Made by a program: the position numbers and the translations under genes. The notes beneath the pieces are model-generated. The model made no database searches. It saw only the letters and a program-made list of their open reading frames with translations, and was not told where the DNA came from. A stretch of 64,000 bases of DNA from Polytrichum commune. Lineage: Eukaryota > Streptophyta > Polytrichopsida > Polytrichales > Polytrichaceae. Every line of letters begins with the position of its first letter. The stretch's first letter is position 1. Where the stretch lies: positions 39,465,081-39,529,080 of the forward strand of contig OX485809.1 in the NCBI GenBank assembly GCA_950295325.1. Direction: 5' to 3'. Shown in pieces: positions 23,538 to 35,417 of this stretch.

Positions 23538-25400
23538 AGCTTCGTCAGATTTCTCTCCAAAGCTTAGGTTGCTGTGCAGTGTGCATGATTCTGAAGCACC
23601 ACCAACAAAATTGGACTCGTCCACAGGTACTACAGTACACAAAAATCTTGAACCAGCTTCAGATTGCACAATTTTCTAAGTCACGCACGCATGCTTCATT
23701 GGTGCTCCTTGTACAATTCTACATTGCAGATATGAATCGGGCGCTTGTGAATTTATGGAAATTGGAAGATGTTTTGGAATACCAGATTGCCCCAGTCGAA
23801 AGACTGTCTGCTGTACTCTATTGGCTACCCCTGCGTTCGGTCGCCAACCCTCCTTCACTCGTGTAGATTTCCCCCTCTATCAGTACCACTGTCGGTAGAG
23901 GCTCCTCCAATTGAACACTTTGCCATAGTAGCCGCAAGTTTCGATTTCTGTCCGAAGATTTGCTGTGCAGGGTGCATTCGAATCACCAACAGAATTGATC
24001 GACATGGCTATCAAGAAGATTGCTTTCTGGATCGGTACCAGTGTTGGTAGAGCCTCTACAGATTGGCCACAAGTTTCCATTTTGGTTGCTGTGCAGAGTG
24101 CATGATTTCAAAGCACCACCAACAAAATTGGACTCGTCCACAGTAACTACAGAAAAGTCTTAAACCGGCTTCAGATTGCACAATTTTCTAGGTCACGCAC
24201 GCATGCTTCAATGGTGCTCCTTGTACATTCCACATTGCAGATATGAATCGGGCGCTTGCGAATTTCTGGAAAGTGAATGTTCTAAAATACCAGACCCCCT
24301 ACCTCCATTGCCCCAGTCGAAAGATTGTCTGCGGTACTGCAACATTTTTGTGGTTATTTGAGTCTTGAAGCACATGAAGGATTGTCGCACAAATATTGTT
24401 GCAATTTACGCATCGGAAGCACCAACAAAGTTGAACTCGTCTACTACAGAAGAGTTTTGGACCAGCGTCAGATTGCACCATTATTATTCACGACTGAGGC
24501 TCGCCGCGGTCGTGAATGCACGTATGCTTCAATGGTACTGTCTTTGTACATTCCACATTGCAAATTGGCAACCCACAATCACACGTCCAGAAAGAGTCCC
24601 TACGTGACAACATTGAAATTAGCCACAAATTATTGGTTCAGAGAGAGGTCTTCAAATCTGGCTTCAAGATTTGAGATTATATCTCTTCGCCCTAGGCTCA
24701 GCCATACTGGTTATGAGATTTCGCAATGCAAAGAGCGTCTCTTGAAAACGCTAGAGCAGAGCAAGCTGCTTGTGGGCTTTCAAGATGGTTCCAAGTTTTC
24801 AATTGTCCTCTGCTCTGGCCGTTCAGATTGCACTTGACATATTGGACGAGCTCATTGCTGAAGGTGATAGACTTCAAGCAAGAATGGATTCCTTTCAGGA
24901 AAAGATAGCAGTGGAGAACCAGACTATAAGGGAATCAATGTTGATGACCACTTGGCTTTGGCTGCCTATTATGATGCAGACCAGAAATTCTTGGGGCTGT
25001 TCCCAAAGTATCCAACAGCCAGCTCAAGTTTTGAATTGCTACCTAAGCCGCTGAAATTTGCTGTGCTCATTTTTTCTGTGATACTTTTTACCAGGATTGC
25101 TGTGATATTGCCATGTTGGCAAACCCTAAACCCTCATAAGAGAGTCTTCTAATCGAGCCCTTTAATCGCCACACCTGCGATCTATTTCTCTTGACAGCCT
25201 CAGTTGCTATGCAGAGTACATCAGAAGCACAAACAAAACGGAACTCGTGCTCTTCTTTGTACATTCCCGTGACATTGCAGTATCACACCTGTTTTTTTGA
25301 TATGGGTGCTTGTGAATTTATGGGACTTGCTGAATGTTTTGGAGCACCAGATCGGTACCAGTATTGTCGAGGCTCAGTTCCGCAACTCCATTCTTCCATT
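23460..25400 (+). repeat. Decayed tandem copies of the RLK 3' end
   Basis: Sequence from the last ~80 coding bases and the 3' flank of the pseudokinase gene recurs several times downstream. The CDS-end block around TCGTTCGCCAATCCTCC and CACTACCAATGTCGGTAGAG (23470-23540) reappears at 23825-23905 and in part near 24030. The following flank (AAGCACCACCAACAAAATTG, CAGATTGCACAATTTTCTA, TACATTCCACATTGCAGATA) recurs near 23597, 24114, 24417 and 25222. Stops and shifts break the copies, so they are not genes. Local unequal duplication is the simplest explanation. Confidence 0.7.
24726..25152 (+). pseudogene. Possible gene fragment with a coiled-coil stretch, unidentified
   Basis: Around 24815-24930 one frame reads as a heptad-like acidic helix (LDILDELIAEGDRLQARMD, then SFQEKI). 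Around 24940-25070 a neighbouring frame reads as ordinary protein (DDHLALAAYYDADQKFLGLF). They can be joined only by a frame change or an intron I cannot define. I do not recognise the family. It may be a captured gene fragment inside the repeated 3' flank of the receptor gene, or an exon pair of an unannotated gene. Confidence 0.25.
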
Positions 25401-25611
25401 CTCCTGAGATGGTGATCTTGTGCCTACTTTGCAAGTCTCTAGCTTCAAGCAGACTTGTAAACACAAACACAATCAAATTTTTCGCAATGAATGTCAATGT
25501 TGCCTGTTATTTCAGATGTAAGTCAGTATTTTGTGCAAAAATGTTGTGGTATATCGAGTTTCCTGCAGTGCGGAAACATGCCTACCTATGTAGGCTGGCT
25601 CTGAATTTGAT

Positions 25612-25634
25612 ACTACTACTACTACTACTACTAA
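25612..25634 (+). repeat. ACT trinucleotide microsatellite
   Basis: A run of about seven ACT units lies between the receptor gene's downstream repeats and the end of the lipase gene. Confidence 0.8.
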
Positions 25635-25800
25635 CTTCAATTTCTCTCTAATTCAGCGTCTTTTTCTATCAAGTTTGAGTGATTCTCCAAGGCTGCTACA
25701 TGGATGTCTGGTAAGGGTTGTGCAAGGGTACCATCTATGAGGTGCTCCCAGTCACTTTTCACCCTTTCCACAGAATACGGAGGTCCTGTTCCTGTGTCCA

Positions 25801-28800
25801 TCATAGCCACCTACAGGTTAGCAAGTGAAGAACCACCAGTTTGAAGTCCAGACAAGGTGATGGGCAGGATCTGAAGGATGAGACCAAAGTTTTAAAAGAT
25901 GTTCGAGTTTTTAGAGGATTATGACTTTCATGGAAAGCTATAACGTCGGACCAACCAAATGTGTTTATGAACCAGTAGTTGTAGTCTTGTAGACTTAGAA
26001 ATGAACCTCCAGTGGGTGTGCTTGTGTTACAGCTGTGAGTAGAAAGTGAGAGCTGCTCACCGGGGGGTAAGAGATTTCGGTGCAAAAATTCGAGACACAA
26101 TCTGCTGTTGATGTCCTTCACAAGCTGTGTGTTCAGTGTGCCTGACAATCTGCAATCAGCTCCTATTTTCAGTAAGTCATTTGCAAGGGCATGAGATCGT
26201 AAGCAAGGTAATGCAGGACTGAAAGCTTGGATGAAATTGGATCTAATACGAGTGCGCCTCTCTCTTGTCAGTGAAATTTGAATCCTAAAAATGCATTGTA
26301 TCATCTCGTCATTTCTTGACAAAGTATCCAGATAACAAAAGTACTGGATGGCTATATAGAAAGATTCATACTTTGCTGCTTTAAAGATCCTCGGCCACAT
26401 GACTGGGAAGTCGCTTTGGTCCATGTGGCAGGAACCCTGTCACGAGCGACATACATTTGTCAGGATACAACTAAGCTAGGAACCCTTGAACTTTCCAAGG
26501 AGAATTAGGGTCAAGGAGTTCACATGAAAATTTCACAGTTATTATGAGGGGTGGTCAGTGAAATGCATGTGTCCTGTTTGTTTTCATCATCTACAGGTCC
26601 AATACATGTGCGCAAAAAAGCAGACCACAATCTTAGGCAGTTCCAGAAATTACCTTGATTGTGAGCAGCTCAGTAACCAAAAGATTCCCATCTAGCCGGG
26701 ACATAGCTCGTGCTTTGAGAAACTTTTGTCTTAACCGCCGTAAGTCATCCCATTCAAATAACTCGGTGTTGCATAGTAGCACTGGAACCTTTCCAGCCAG
26801 TCTATCAAACTCTTGCTGTGTACCACAAATTTAGTGGTAAGTTACAAAAAAATTGGCCTTAGCCCTGTCTCATCCTTGAGAGGAGTTCAAAATATCCTCC
26901 TCACAATATTAACCTCCGAGTGAATACCATATAATTCTGAAAGAGCAACATCAGCTGGACATCGACAGACTGAGATTAGATGCAGTGCCGGAAATGAGTT
27001 AATGTGTTAAAAGATACTTTCTTGCAAAGATTGTGGAATTAGGTTACACCTGCTCTATAGGCTGCCACCATGTATCTTCAGCTACACAGCACTTGATTCT
27101 TTTGTCCAGCCCACAGGCCACGATGGCAGTAGATCCTCCAAATGAATGCCCCCGGATTGCGACATGGCACATATCAATGTGACTTTGCATCATTTTGACA
27201 TTCAATTTAGCCCTCCCTCTGACAGCATTGGATTCCTGCGTAAGCAGACCACTTTCAAGCATCTCCAACACGTCCACTACCTTGCGAATCTCCCCCACCC
27301 TCTGCAATCCACAGAATGTTTGTGACTCATCAGAGAATGACAGTGAAAGTGTCACAGATTTCCAAGCATAAAATATTTCCACTGGAATAAGATGGAAGTT
27401 ATTCTGAGGCATATCCTGAGTGATGCTGAGCTACAATTATTAACATAGTCTTGAATTGCACTCTGTATGTTCGCGTAAGGGCCCTTTGGTTCAAATGGAT
27501 CATATGTATATTTTTCTACCTCCATTAGTTGCTTGGTCCGTTCTGGCATGGGGGTGTCATCAAATGGTTTCTCAGCATAGGCATGAGTGATCCATTTTCT
27601 CTTGCCCTCCTGATCTGTATATTTTGCTGCTACTGCAGATCCATCTAGATGCTCAACTGCCACAACAACTGCCACAAATTGCACAAATCCTGTCAGAAGC
27701 ATTCCTGGTTCTCCCTTTAACGTTTGTGATTGAAAATTTAGACATGTATATTCTTTAGATGTATCAATGCTTGTCATTCATTCGCGGCAAAGGTAATAAA
27801 GAAGGCCGAACAGTACCATTCATCAGTGTTTGAGGCTCGTACTATGTACATGGTTGCAACTTGGCCAATTGGGCATCCTCACGAAATCAAATCAGGCAAC
27901 AAAGGTGAAGGACAGATCGCATTTCTCGTCATGTGCGAAGTGAATTCTTTTGTAGATCTAGCTCTCTTTTATTTTGCGGGATATGATTTGGTCATCACTT
28001 TCCATCCACGAATAGCCTTAATCACAAACAGTTTTACTGATGGAAGAGTGCCGGATTGTCATAGTCGACGTCCAGAATCGGTCCACACATTTTCCCACCG
28101 TCAGCTCTCCGTGAATCAACTGAGGGTAAAGGTCAGAATAATTTGTTCTCACATGGGTAGTTCGTGGTGACTTTGTTCCAAAAAAGTTTATGTGACCTAC
28201 TCTACTTTGTGCACAAGATACTCTGAATTTCCTCGCAAAAAGAGCAATTGCGCTGGTTACCAACTATCAGAGCCCACAAGTTCAAGACATCTCGAGGTGC
28301 CATTTTCTTCATCAGGAGATAGTGTAATTTCTCCGCAATCTAATTCAAAAAATTCCAGCCAGCTCCTCCAGATAAAGGATGCTTTAGGATGAGAGAAAGT
28401 CTACTAAGATGTCAGTGCCAATGAGCTATTGATTTGCATATCTGTGAAATTTGCGAGGACCGTTGTATACATGGGAATATTATGAGTTAACAGAGACTGA
28501 GGGTGACACTTGGACCGGGGCTTATAGTTTCAATCTTCATCCTGATATAAGATATTCTATAGGGTAAGTGGAGGGGCTCACTGTAGCCATGGGAAGCAAT
28601 GTCGCAGCAAGCGAGAGTGTAGGTGGTGCGGCAAGCCCACATGCCATGGCAGAAAATGACCACAGGAAGGCGTCCTTGCTCATGCTCCCCTTCCGGTACC
28701 AAAATCGGTTTGGCAACGGAGCAGTGCAGTTGCAGCCACAGGAACAGATGCAGAAAACCTGAAATATTTGCTCATCATTTGCAACTGCAAGAGTTTAGTC

Positions 28801-29548
28801 CCCCCACCACTCACTCGCCAAACTTCTTGCCCTCCAATCAATGTCATCACCACTTCCAACAATCTATTCACCCAGAACAGACCAACAATTCACCTTAATC
28901 GGTCAAAGAAAATCTACAATTTAGTAATGTGACGACCGTAATGGACACCAAGAAACCTGAATGTTCCATGATAGTGAGGCTCTGAGGACTTCGACAGTGG
29001 ACCAGGGATGACTGTCATTGGGTAAAGGAAGGCAACCCAAAAAAAGACAGTTTGAGAGACAAACATACATAAGAGTGCCCAGTTGATGATAATCAACCTC
29101 AAGAAACCCGAATGCTCTATAAAATGGAGGCTCGGAGCACTTCGACATAGGAGCAGGTATGGTTGTCAATGGGCGAAGGAAGGCAACAAATGTCTTTAAA
29201 TGATAGAGAGACATGCATACATGAGAGAGCCCAGATGATGAAGCGGCGCAGGAAGGAGGAAGGGATGATGATTTTGGAGAAGTAGCCCCACGTGTAATTG
29301 AAGTGGGGGAGCCATCGCCGGGTTTGGGTGTCAGGAGGTGACCACTTGGGTTCGGCGGCTGTGGGGTAGAAGAATCGCATCAACGGAGCTCCCTCCGCTC
29401 CTAATGCACTCTTCTCCACGTCTTCTACTCCTGCATCACCCTCCGACTGCTCAGCGCTTCCCGGCGTGCGACGAAGCTCAAAATCTGCAAAGGAGACATG
29501 GTATGGTCCCACTGGCTTCGGCAGATGCATGAGACGATGCCTACCCAT
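25801..29548 (-). CDS. PAF-acetylhydrolase-family phospholipase (7 exons)
   Basis: Alpha/beta hydrolase of the platelet-activating-factor acetylhydrolase / Lp-PLA2 family, expected to release short or oxidised acyl groups from the sn-2 position of phospholipids. Exons in transcript order: 29548-29221, 28758-28582, 27668-27445, 27301-27050, 26815-26654, 26436-26372, 26218-25801. They join in frame to 541 residues; 29572 is an alternative upstream ATG (549). The N-terminal GPYHV and RFFYPT blocks match the family start. FCHGMWACRTTY plus ASHGYIVVAVEHLD is the oxyanion region. The triad is Ser296 in GHSFGG, Asp319 in AEDTWW and His385 in GSCHMDQSDF. The Ser-Asp spacing (23) equals that of human Lp-PLA2. 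The tail is longer than the human enzyme's (441 aa). The donors of exons 3 and 6 are the least certain. No clear signal peptide, so a cytosolic place is likely. Confidence 0.88.
28930..29230. repeat. Two-copy direct duplication at the lipase exon 1/intron 1 border
   Basis: A ~145-bp unit occurs twice in the same orientation, at about 28975-29110 and 29125-29255 (shared GAGGCTC-GAG-ACTTCGACA, GGAAGGCAAC and GAGAGACA-GCATACAT landmarks). The copy nearer exon 1 covers the exon end and its GTATGC donor. The second lies wholly in intron 1 and carries a decayed donor-like site. Confidence 0.65.
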
Positions 29549-29572
29549 GTTGATTCCACCAATCCTCCACAC

Positions 29573-29788
29573 AAAACAATCTCACATCCTCCCAAAAGCG
29601 AAACCGAAACCAATCTCAAACCGGTCCCCCTCTCCTCACTCAAATCACGGTTGCAATTCCTTCAAACATCTTCGCTTCCTTAATTAACCCCCCACCTTGA
29701 ACACTCAGCTCACATAACCCACACTAAAAACATAGCATCTTCCAGCTTGGATTCTCAATCCCTGCATTTGTCACTCAGTTTCCCAAAC
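29573..29788. promoter_or_regulatory. Short divergent intergenic region
   Basis: Only ~215 bp separate the lipase start (-) from the first ATG of the candidate small spliced gene (+). If both are real, this is a bidirectional promoter. No TATA box or binding motif can be asserted. Confidence 0.25.
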
Positions 29789-31468
29789 ATGATAGCCCTG
29801 GATGTTTCTGTTACTGATCAGACTAGAAGTAACAAGCTCGACGCTTATCCATCGAATCCACTTCCGCCGGCTAACCCACACAAACTACAAGTGCTCATGC
29901 ACCACCAAAACCCAAAACCTGACCCTCCCTGCCTATTACTAAGTTACTTTTGCGTCACCTCCGCAGACGCGGTAAGGTTATAAGGTGTCACAACTACCAC
30001 ATCCCTACGTCCGTCCATCCGCCCACCGCCGTTCGATTTTCGACTTTAAGCTCATAACTCTCCACGGTACAAGGTCATCATCAGGGTCATCAATGCGACC
30101 TCAGCCTTTCTCTATTCACCCCGTGCTCTGCAATTAAAAGGGCGGCGCTGTTGGCTGTGAGAGACTGGTCATCTGCGGACTGATCCGGAGCCTGCTGGGG
30201 ACTGCAGCCTAGTGATGAATCTTGCATGTTAATAACTTCATTCAATTCTGTCAAAGCTGCCGATTCATGCAAATGCTGATGATGGTGCAGGAGACGGATA
30301 AGTGAGCTGCGAACCACTCGTTGCTTGCGTGCTGGCTGCTGATTAATCGATCGTGTTTATAAGTCGATGTTATTGTTGTTTGATTGATTGATGTTGCAGG
30401 TGGAAATAGAAGTGGCGATGGCGATGGTGGAGTGGATGGATCAGGTTCCTCCATCGATCGGTAAGTTAGTGGTATGCAGTAGCAGCAACCTGATTTCATG
30501 CATTAAAGGAAGGAGAAAGGTAGAGCATTATTTGAGATGAGAGGTGCTTCTTCTTACTGCTTCTTTCTTCAGCGCATAAATTTATGTGGTATGAGTCTTC
30601 CCATTTACCCGCCTAAAAAATTTCTGACCCGAGATGAGGTCACCAATTTCGCTATATTCTTTAGTGAGACATTATTGAGAACCTTCATCGGGTAGACAGA
30701 CTTTGTGATGGTGGGCATATATGTTTGGGAGGATCAAATTTATGAAACAGTGTAAAATCATGTGACGTGTGATTGTGGGTTGCCAATTTGAATCAATACA
30801 CGACAAAAGGTTTCTTACAAAGGCATGCCAACACTTTATGTGTGTCCATAGGATTGGGGGTCCCGACTTGAGATGATATTTTTAAGAATTTTACCTGCCT
30901 GCTTGTTTCAAATTTTGTAAATTGTGGACTCTACTGCACTTTTATTTTTATAGTTGTGGAGAATTCTTAAGAATTGATAAGCCACTCTAGTTTTGAGGTA
31001 TACTGAGTTCCAGATGGATTTCACTATTTCACAACTTCTCCAATAATCTAGAAAGTTTCCACCCCCAATTGATAGACTGACACTAGTAAAGAGAGTCAGC
31101 CCCAAATTGTTTGTGTTGGCAAATGTTGACATGTTCTTGTATTCCCATTTCTTGTTGGTTTTTGCAACAATCGGGGTGAAGCATAAAAATAAAACCATAT
31201 TCAATCAGATTCATGGGAAGCCAGATTTTATGTAAAGGGATTTAGGAATGTAAAGTGGAATGTAGGAACACATCAGTAGAGAATGTGTGGACTTGACAAA
31301 AAGTTCTAATGACTTTGTAGTAAGTCAGTGTCAATGTGTAATTTTGATCCTCAATTCAAGATGGTTGTACACTGATCAGGGGAAGCTTCTGATCCGTTTC
31401 TGGTTCTTTTAAAACTCTCAGGAAATTGGAGACTTCCAAGAGCAGGCACGAGCAGCCAAAGCTTGTGA
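29789..31468 (+). CDS. Candidate small spliced ORF, unknown function
   Basis: Three segments with good splice borders keep one frame: 29789-29971 (donor GCG|GTAAGG), 30400-30460 (acceptor TTGCAG, donor ATCG|GTAAGT) and 31422-31468 (acceptor CTCTCAG, ending TGA). The product would be 96 residues and match no family I know. It starts with a polar, Pro-rich region and ends VPPSIGNWRLPRAG. Intron phases agree (0, then 1), which supports a real transcript, but the coding call rests on splice logic alone. It could instead be a spliced non-coding RNA, or have a further upstream exon. It lies head-to-head with the lipase gene. Confidence 0.3.
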
Positions 31469-32706
31469 ATGGAGTTGGTGGGAGGGATGCTCGATATCAA
31501 CCTTGATTTATGACCTACAGTACCTCATTTCCACCAACTGCTCAACAGACACAGCCCAACCAGTGCACATAACATATGATGTTGTTTTCCAGGATTTTTC
31601 TTCACAGAAATTAAGTTCTCAAACTAAAAGTAAATTTACCTAGGTAAGCAAAACCAGGAGACTAGCAGCTGCTAAGTGCTATACCAAGTTCCAACACTCA
31701 GAAGCTTAGATAATACTGCAAATGTCTTGCAACTTACTATGTATTGAGAACAACATGCATCTTTGCCACCCTCCAACTTCTGACCTTGCAGTTCGACTTG
31801 CCTGATTGTAAATGGTTCCCAGTTCTTCACCTGAACATCTTACAATGAGACTCCACAAAACTAGTAAACAACAAAATAGATTTCAAATTTCATGTTTGTG
31901 GCATTCACAAATACTCTGGGCAAAAACAGCAGTCCTTTCAGTTGAGCAATTTCAGGATTGACTGGATAAGCACTCAACTCTTCCACAGAATATTTAGAAT
32001 CTGGATGACTATAGGCTTGGCCTTCTCCATAACTCAGGATCTTGATTCCATTGCCGCAGAATCCAATGGCACATGACAAACATCTTCCACATTAGCAGTG
32101 CTCGCTAAACAGCAACCTTGGAGTAGTACCTTACGCAATGTGGACCTGCAATCAAACCCATTTCACAGGCTAGCCACACTCAAGTTAGAATCAATAACAT
32201 CACAGAACAGTAGCTCACGACTACTTTCCAAGAACTCCCAACTGTACCAAAGCTCATGGTTGTATTCAATCAAGGTTGATGCACTCGAAAGAGTTGCAGT
32301 CCATGTGAACACATTTTTGACATCCAGGGCATTTAGCCGCAGAATTGAGTCTTAAGTCTACTTTCATGACTCTTGGAGCTGTATGAAAGTTTGCACCCAA
32401 AGCTCTATTTGACATAGTGTCAACATAAGAGGCAGCCGTATCTAGGGAACATTTATACATCTCCTTTTGTTGTGCTTGCAGCAAGGATAGCGTTTAAAGG
32501 ACAAGAGTTTGGTTCAAAACTATCTACATGCATGTAGAAATATGCCCACTGCATACTGTAATACCCCCACAGGAGCTTACTCATGTGCTTCACTGTGCAA
32601 TGTGGGACCTTTTCACCATATCATTCTATAGCACATGTAGTCATTTGTAGCTAATCACATGATGTTTTGAACTTCGTTGAAGAGAATGTTTGAATCAAAA
32701 ATTACT
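31469..32706. other. Region downstream of the Rab-GAP gene
   Basis: No coding exon could be tied to a gene. Two minus-strand open frames (32266-32484 and 31861-32079) have no recognisable motif. Being directly downstream of the Rab-GAP stop, the region may be a long 3' untranslated part or alternative terminal exons. Confidence 0.35.
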
Positions 32707-35417
32707 CTACTTCTGAGGGGATTTCTGTGGAGTCGATTGCGGCTTCTTCATACGATCATATTCTTGACACAGCTCCTCCAATCTCTTGGAAACCTGAATG
32801 TGAACATAAACTTAGTTACAGAAGTTTACACCACAGCCATTGTCAACTGTCATCAAATTGGTGACTAAGATTACTGACCATGTAGAATATAAACCATGCT
32901 GATTTCCATTTTAAAATACCAGCAAAGTAGGGTCAAGAAGGTACCTTGATATTGTAAGCTAGAGGAAGGAGAACATCAGGTTGCAAAGCAGCCTCAGGAA
33001 AATTGCGGAGTGCATGCACCAATTTTTCAAATGGTAGCTGAATCTGCCAGCCAATCATTAAATTTCTGAGTTATGGTGCCAAGCACATGGATCAACATTC
33101 ACAGCTAATCGAGGAAGTAACCACACCCCTAAAGGAAGAGACATCAAATGTGCCCAATTGCTGTGCTCAGCAAATCCAAGCTCCCAACTAACTAAACAAC
33201 AAGACTACGCTTTTTGTTGAAAAAGCATTTAACCTTTATCATTGGCCAAGGTTCAAGTTAAAGTGTTGAGTAAACTTTCATGCCCACTTACCAGATCGTC
33301 CTGGCAATATCGGAGTAGAGCAAGGCCCACTCTGAAAACAATCTTCACTCCCTGCACCCAGATTATGACATCTTTCAGGTCCTAAAAGTGTCACCAAGAA
33401 AACTTGCAAAATATATTTACCATTTTCTGACAATTTACAAAAACATATATGTAACATTCAATATATGTACTACATAGTAAGTTAATAATTCACCTGTGTA
33501 TGTCACTTGAAGAAACTACTGATACAAGTATACAAATCATGTAGAAATTGCTATTTAGGTGAAAAATGAGAAAGCAAGGAAATACCTCATAAAGAAAGAC
33601 ATCCCATATCCGCAAAGCCAGAGAAAAAGGAAAGGAGTAAGAGAAGACGGTGATGAACCATTGACTTGCGTACATGCTTGGGTTGATCATCTCCTTCTCA
33701 AAGTGCGCACCAACCTTTGGCACCAGCTCTTTAACCAGCCTCTCAAATTGGAAGAGATATTGTTGAACCAGTGGGAGACCAACCTACAGAAAAAACAAAA
33801 ACAAGCAGAACCGTTGAGCTGAAGCAGTGTCCATAAATAAAGCCAGGTGTAAGTTACAAGTAATAAAAGAACGTAGTACATCAAAGTGGCATCTACAAGA
33901 AGTTGTATGTCACACTATAGTTGTGATAAAGAGAATGTATTGTATATCAGCACAACCTCATTAAGGTATCTACATCCAATGGGGCTACTGGCTACATAAG
34001 ACTTTTTAAACAGGCAGACCTGAAACAACTTAGTTCCCATTTTTCCTCCCCTAAGGATTTGGAACCCTCCTTTGCTCCTACAGGAAATTAAAAGACCAAT
34101 TCACCTGACAACCTCTACCAGGAATAGTTAGAACATGACAAGTGCACTTAGCATTGCTAAGTAGGAAATGAAATTCATCACTTGCAAGGCAGACATAAGT
34201 CCCAACCACTTGTGCTATCAGCTCATGATTGCCACCATATGTATACTTACCAAATAAAGGCCCTCCATAGGAGCATGTACAGCACCCTTTAGCAAGGCAA
34301 CAAGGAGCCAGAATGCATCCTCTTCGCTCATGTAGAGTAGCAACAAGCCTGCTAGAAATCCCATACCCTGATCCAATAATCTCTGTCAGCAATAGATGCC
34401 ACAACCTTCCTCCAACAATGCACTCAGAAATCAACTGAAGATTCACAGGTGCATGCAATTATGCTCATGTGCAACCCACATTCGCATAATAAGTTTGTGA
34501 CTTATTCCCATAATTACAGAAAAATATTCCAATCTCACCTGCACATAGCCCACATCTCGGTCATAAACTGAATAGGCCTTGAGAACATTGTAAAGGGAGC
34601 GCTGCCCAGGCCCATGTCTTTGTTGAAAGAAAACATGGGATGGAAATGTTCGAGATATGTCCCTTATGATATCCAATTCTGCAGCTGAGGTCTCGTATAG
34701 AACTAATTGCTGCAGATTCCACAAACTCCTGTAAGTGTTTGACCACGACTGACATCAAACCAAATTACTGAGCTTGAACATTCCATGCCTCTTAACACTT
34801 TCACTCATCAACATCAGCTACGTCCTTACAATGGAAAACATGATATTCCTGATCTGAAGCAATATTTTCTATAAATGGTACTGACTCATTGGCAGAGAAG
34901 GGTTCCCATGAAGCACCTCGTAAACCCCTTGATTCATTAGAAGCAGATCACGACTGCCCGATATGAGTTGCCACACCAACCCTCTCAGACAATCAGGAAT
35001 GCCCTTCCGAACCCGCCGTTTCACCACTGATGGCTTTCTTCGTACATAGTGCTTCCAGTCAGTGCCTCCAACTCCAATCATCTTCCGCCATTTTCGTAAT
35101 CTCCTTTCTTCCCTACTACAAAGAACACAATCATCAACAGCTGCAAAGAGTGCCTCCAAGTTCGCCACACATAGAGCAAGTGAATTGCACCACCTACAAA
35201 TACTTGTTCAGATGAAAGATAGCACTGACCTTTCTCTCTCACTTTGTGGCCGGCCCTTCGTTGGACCAGATGCAGGGGAAGTAGGTGCTGACTTCACAAA
35301 GCCATATCTATCAACTGGGCGTATCGGGGGGACAGGCCCTGGCTTGAACTCGAGCTCATCGGCTTCAGATTGCCGCCTCTCACTCTCTGTCCTCATGCGA
35401 GGACTGTTTATCGTCAT
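32707..35417 (-). CDS. TBC-domain Rab GTPase-activating protein (8 coding exons)
   Basis: TBC/Ypt-Rab GAP that would speed GTP hydrolysis by Rab GTPases in vesicle traffic. Exons in transcript order: 35417-35230, 35112-34917, 34709-34539, 34367-34251, 33783-33586, 33351-33292, 33043-32945, 32793-32707, joining in frame to 371 residues. A short N-terminal region with PGPVPPIRPVDRYGF is shared with Arabidopsis At3g02460/At5g15930-type proteins (~350 aa). The TBC domain starts at RKGIPDCLRGLVW. Both catalytic fingers are intact: Arg148 in IIRDISR and Gln185 in GYVQ, so it should be an active GAP. Later conserved blocks are SEEDAFWLLV, INPSMYASQWF and RIWDVFLYEG. The start is the first ATG in the frame that leads into the conserved N-terminus. 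The Rab substrate cannot be read from sequence. Confidence 0.93.
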
